A DNA stretch of 64,000 nucleotides, from the NCBI RefSeq assembly GCF_002954405.1, contig NZ_MQWC01000004.1:934990-998989 (forward strand). Reading direction: 5' to 3'. Origin of the DNA: Salinibacter sp. 10B. GTDB lineage: Bacteria; Bacteroidota; Rhodothermia; Rhodothermales; Salinibacteraceae. Positions 62,584 to 64,000 of the stretch are shown here, piece after piece. Every line of letters starts with the position of its first letter. Position 1 is the stretch's first letter. A program made the position numbers and the translations under genes. The notes beneath the pieces were generated by a model. That model did no database searches. It was not told the DNA's origin and saw only the letters and a list, made by a program, of their open reading frames with translations.

Positions 62584-63453
62584 ATGTCTTCGACTGACGG
62601 GCATCGCCGGGACCTGCAAGACAACATCGACCTACTGTTTCAGTTCGGCTTCTGGCTGTTCGTGGGCTCGATTGGCTTCAGCGTTGCCGGCATGCTGTTG
62701 CTGAATCTGTTTCCCTCGACGATGTCCCTTTTCGGTCCCGTCTACACGAAACTCGTGAAGACGCCGACCTGGACGTTCATGACGATGCTTGCGATTCTGC
62801 CGGTGCTCATGTACGGCCCCACTTTGGGGTGGAAACGGCTCTGGGGATTTGTTGTGTGGGGATGTGCCGTCGGGGCTGCTGGGGAGCTGATTGGAACGAC
62901 GGGACTCCTGACGGTCGGGGGCGTCTCCCTTCCGTTCGGCGAATATTACTACACGGAATGGCTGGGCCCGAAGATTGCCGGACACGTGCCATACTTTATC
63001 CCTCCGTCCTGGTTTGCGATGTCGATCGTGTCGCTCGACCTTGCCCGGCGCGTCACGCAGAAGCGCTGGTCGTCCCTCCTGCTGGGAACGATCTTTATGG
63101 TGCTGTGGGACGTGTCGCTCGACCCGGCCATGAATCAGGCCTTCCCGTTTTGGCAGTACGGCACCGACGGCTTCTACTTCGGCATGCCCCTCTCAAACTG
63201 GGGGGGCTGGTTCGGGGTCACCCTTGTCATCATGCTGGGATACGAATGGATGCGGGGCAACCGTGACATCCAAAACGACTGGGCTCCCTGGCTTTACGCG
63301 CTCAACTGCTTCTTCCCTCTGGCCATCTGCCTGCTTCGAGGCCTATACCTGGCGGCCCTCATCGGGACGCTGACGACGATTCTCCCGTTCCTGCTCCTCT
63401 GGGCAACGGATCCGACCTTCGTGCCCCGAACGCTCGCCGTCGCCCGCTCGTAA
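62584..63453 (+). CDS. cruF: carotenoid 1',2'-hydratase CruF
   Basis: The 289-residue membrane protein has seven or eight helices and matches the CruF (DUF422) family: GELIGTTGLLTVGGVSLPFGEYYYT, LWDVSLDPAM and WGGWFGVTLVIMLG. CruF hydrates the psi end of gamma-carotene in the route to glycosylated carotenoids. Together with crtB just downstream this suggests a carotenoid cluster continuing beyond the window, in line with salinixanthin-type pigments. It starts at ATG 62584. Confidence 0.88.
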   Translation: MSSTDGHRRDLQDNIDLLFQFGFWLFVGSIGFSVAGMLLLNLFPSTMSLFGPVYTKLVKTPTWTFMTMLAILPVLMYGPTLGWKRLWGFVVWGCAVGAAGELIGTTGLLTVGGVSLPFGEYYYTEWLGPKIAGHVPYFIPPSWFAMSIVSLDLARRVTQKRWSSLLLGTIFMVLWDVSLDPAMNQAFPFWQYGTDGFYFGMPLSNWGGWFGVTLVIMLGYEWMRGNRDIQNDWAPWLYALNCFFPLAICLLRGLYLAALIGTLTTILPFLLLWATDPTFVPRTLAVARS

Positions 63454-63486
63454 CTCGCTTATCTGCTCGCTGGGTTCGCTTTCACC

Positions 63487-64000
63487 ATGTCCACGGCCAC
63501 GCTCGACACCCGCGCCGACGAAAACCAGTGGATCTGGGAATCCTTTCGGTACCACTCCCGCACCTTCTCCCTCGCAGCCCGGTTCCTCCCGCGGTCGGTG
63601 CAGATGCCGATCGCCACGCTCTACCTCTTCTGTCGCCGCGTCGACTCCATCGCGGACCAGCGGGTACTGGAGGTCGGGCCGGAGCGGGCGCTCGACGAGG
63701 TCGCCACGGTGCGCGACCGCCTCGACGAGACCCTTGCCGGCCATCCTCCCGACGACGAGGTACTGTGGCGCCGCCTGGCCGAGGTGCACGACCAGTACAA
63801 TCTGCACCGAACGCCGCTAGAAGAACTCATCGAAGGAGCAGTATGGGACCTCCAAGATCGGCCCATTGAAACGAAGCAGGATCTGATCGACTACTCGAAC
63901 CTGGTTGGGGGGAGTGTGGGGGCCATGATGCTCCCCTTCCTCAGCGACAATGGGCGGTTCGATACCCTCGAAACCGCTGCCCGCCAGCTTGGCATCGCCA
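63487..64000 (+). CDS. crtB: phytoene synthase CrtB (partial, 3' end outside window)
   Basis: The frame from ATG 63487 runs open to the window edge (171 codons). It begins with FRYHSRTFSLAARFLP, the conserved squalene/phytoene synthase start, and has the first Asp-rich motif DSIAD (about residue 54) and VWDLQD before the edge. It joins two geranylgeranyl diphosphates into phytoene. It follows cruF by 33 bp in the same direction, so they are probably co-transcribed. The second Asp-rich motif lies outside. Confidence 0.92.
   Translation, partial: MSTATLDTRADENQWIWESFRYHSRTFSLAARFLPRSVQMPIATLYLFCRRVDSIADQRVLEVGPERALDEVATVRDRLDETLAGHPPDDEVLWRRLAEVHDQYNLHRTPLEELIEGAVWDLQDRPIETKQDLIDYSNLVGGSVGAMMLPFLSDNGRFDTLETAARQLGIA

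Noticed and set aside
1-64000. CRISPR arrays, rRNA or tRNA genes, prophage modules
   Set aside because: No regularly spaced repeats, no convincing RNA genes and no integrase or phage structural genes were seen; the phage-like genes in region 1 are T6SS components.

Overview
The window looks like a chromosomal segment of an extremely halophilic member of the Rhodothermota (Salinibacter and relatives). The support is indirect: high GC, very acidic proteins, secreted proteins ending in a type IX-like C-terminal sorting module, a cruF-crtB carotenoid pair as expected for salinixanthin-type pigments, and family relationships throughout. No rRNA, tRNA, CRISPR array or prophage was found. Genus and species are inference.

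Region 1 (1-22.4 kb, minus strand) is a complete type VI secretion locus of the proteobacterial architecture (T6SSi). In transcription order it holds tagH, tssJ, tssK, tssL, tssM, tagF, tssA, then after an AT-rich gap tssB, tssC, hcp (tssD), tssE, tssF, tssG, clpV (tssH), vgrG (tssI) and a PAAR tip gene cut by the window edge. All thirteen core parts plus two accessory post-translational regulators are present. A structured inverted-repeat element lies between tagF and tssA. The clpV-vgrG end is visibly more GC-rich than the rest.

Region 2 (22.4-30.3 kb) has a gene-poor flank, a small RHH-like protein, a PfpI/DJ-1 protein, a cold-shock protein with a clear terminator, a periplasmic TPR protein, a radical-SAM aminomutase with an altered substrate site, a membrane-bound degenerate GGDEF protein and an Mth938-like protein.

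Region 3 (30.3-35.5 kb, minus strand) is a tight four-gene operon: GAF-PAS-GGDEF-EAL enzyme, a pseudo-receiver that has lost its catalytic residues, a membrane HEAT-repeat protein and a processive GT2 glycosyltransferase. It reads as a cyclic-di-GMP-linked polysaccharide synthase module and is the best candidate in the window for a little-described system.

Region 4 (35.5-47.6 kb) carries an M1 metallopeptidase, an FGE-like lipoprotein with a changed active-site cysteine pair, a sugar transporter, an MGMT/ATL-like protein, cobalamin handling genes (btuD-like ATPase, PduO-type adenosyltransferase), two sorting-signal proteins and a methyltransferase-flavoprotein pair. Two related 149 and 159 bp MITE-like elements with 3-bp target duplications sit exactly at gene borders here, one at the flavoprotein start codon.

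Region 5 (47.6-64 kb) is mostly housekeeping: Sua5/TsaC, an HsdR-N nuclease-like protein, a CBS-ACT protein, HflX, a BatA/vWA protein, an O-methyltransferase, RtcA, a ZIP metal transporter, SixA, a DapA-superfamily aldolase, dCTP deaminase, a WbqC-like protein, CruF and the start of CrtB.
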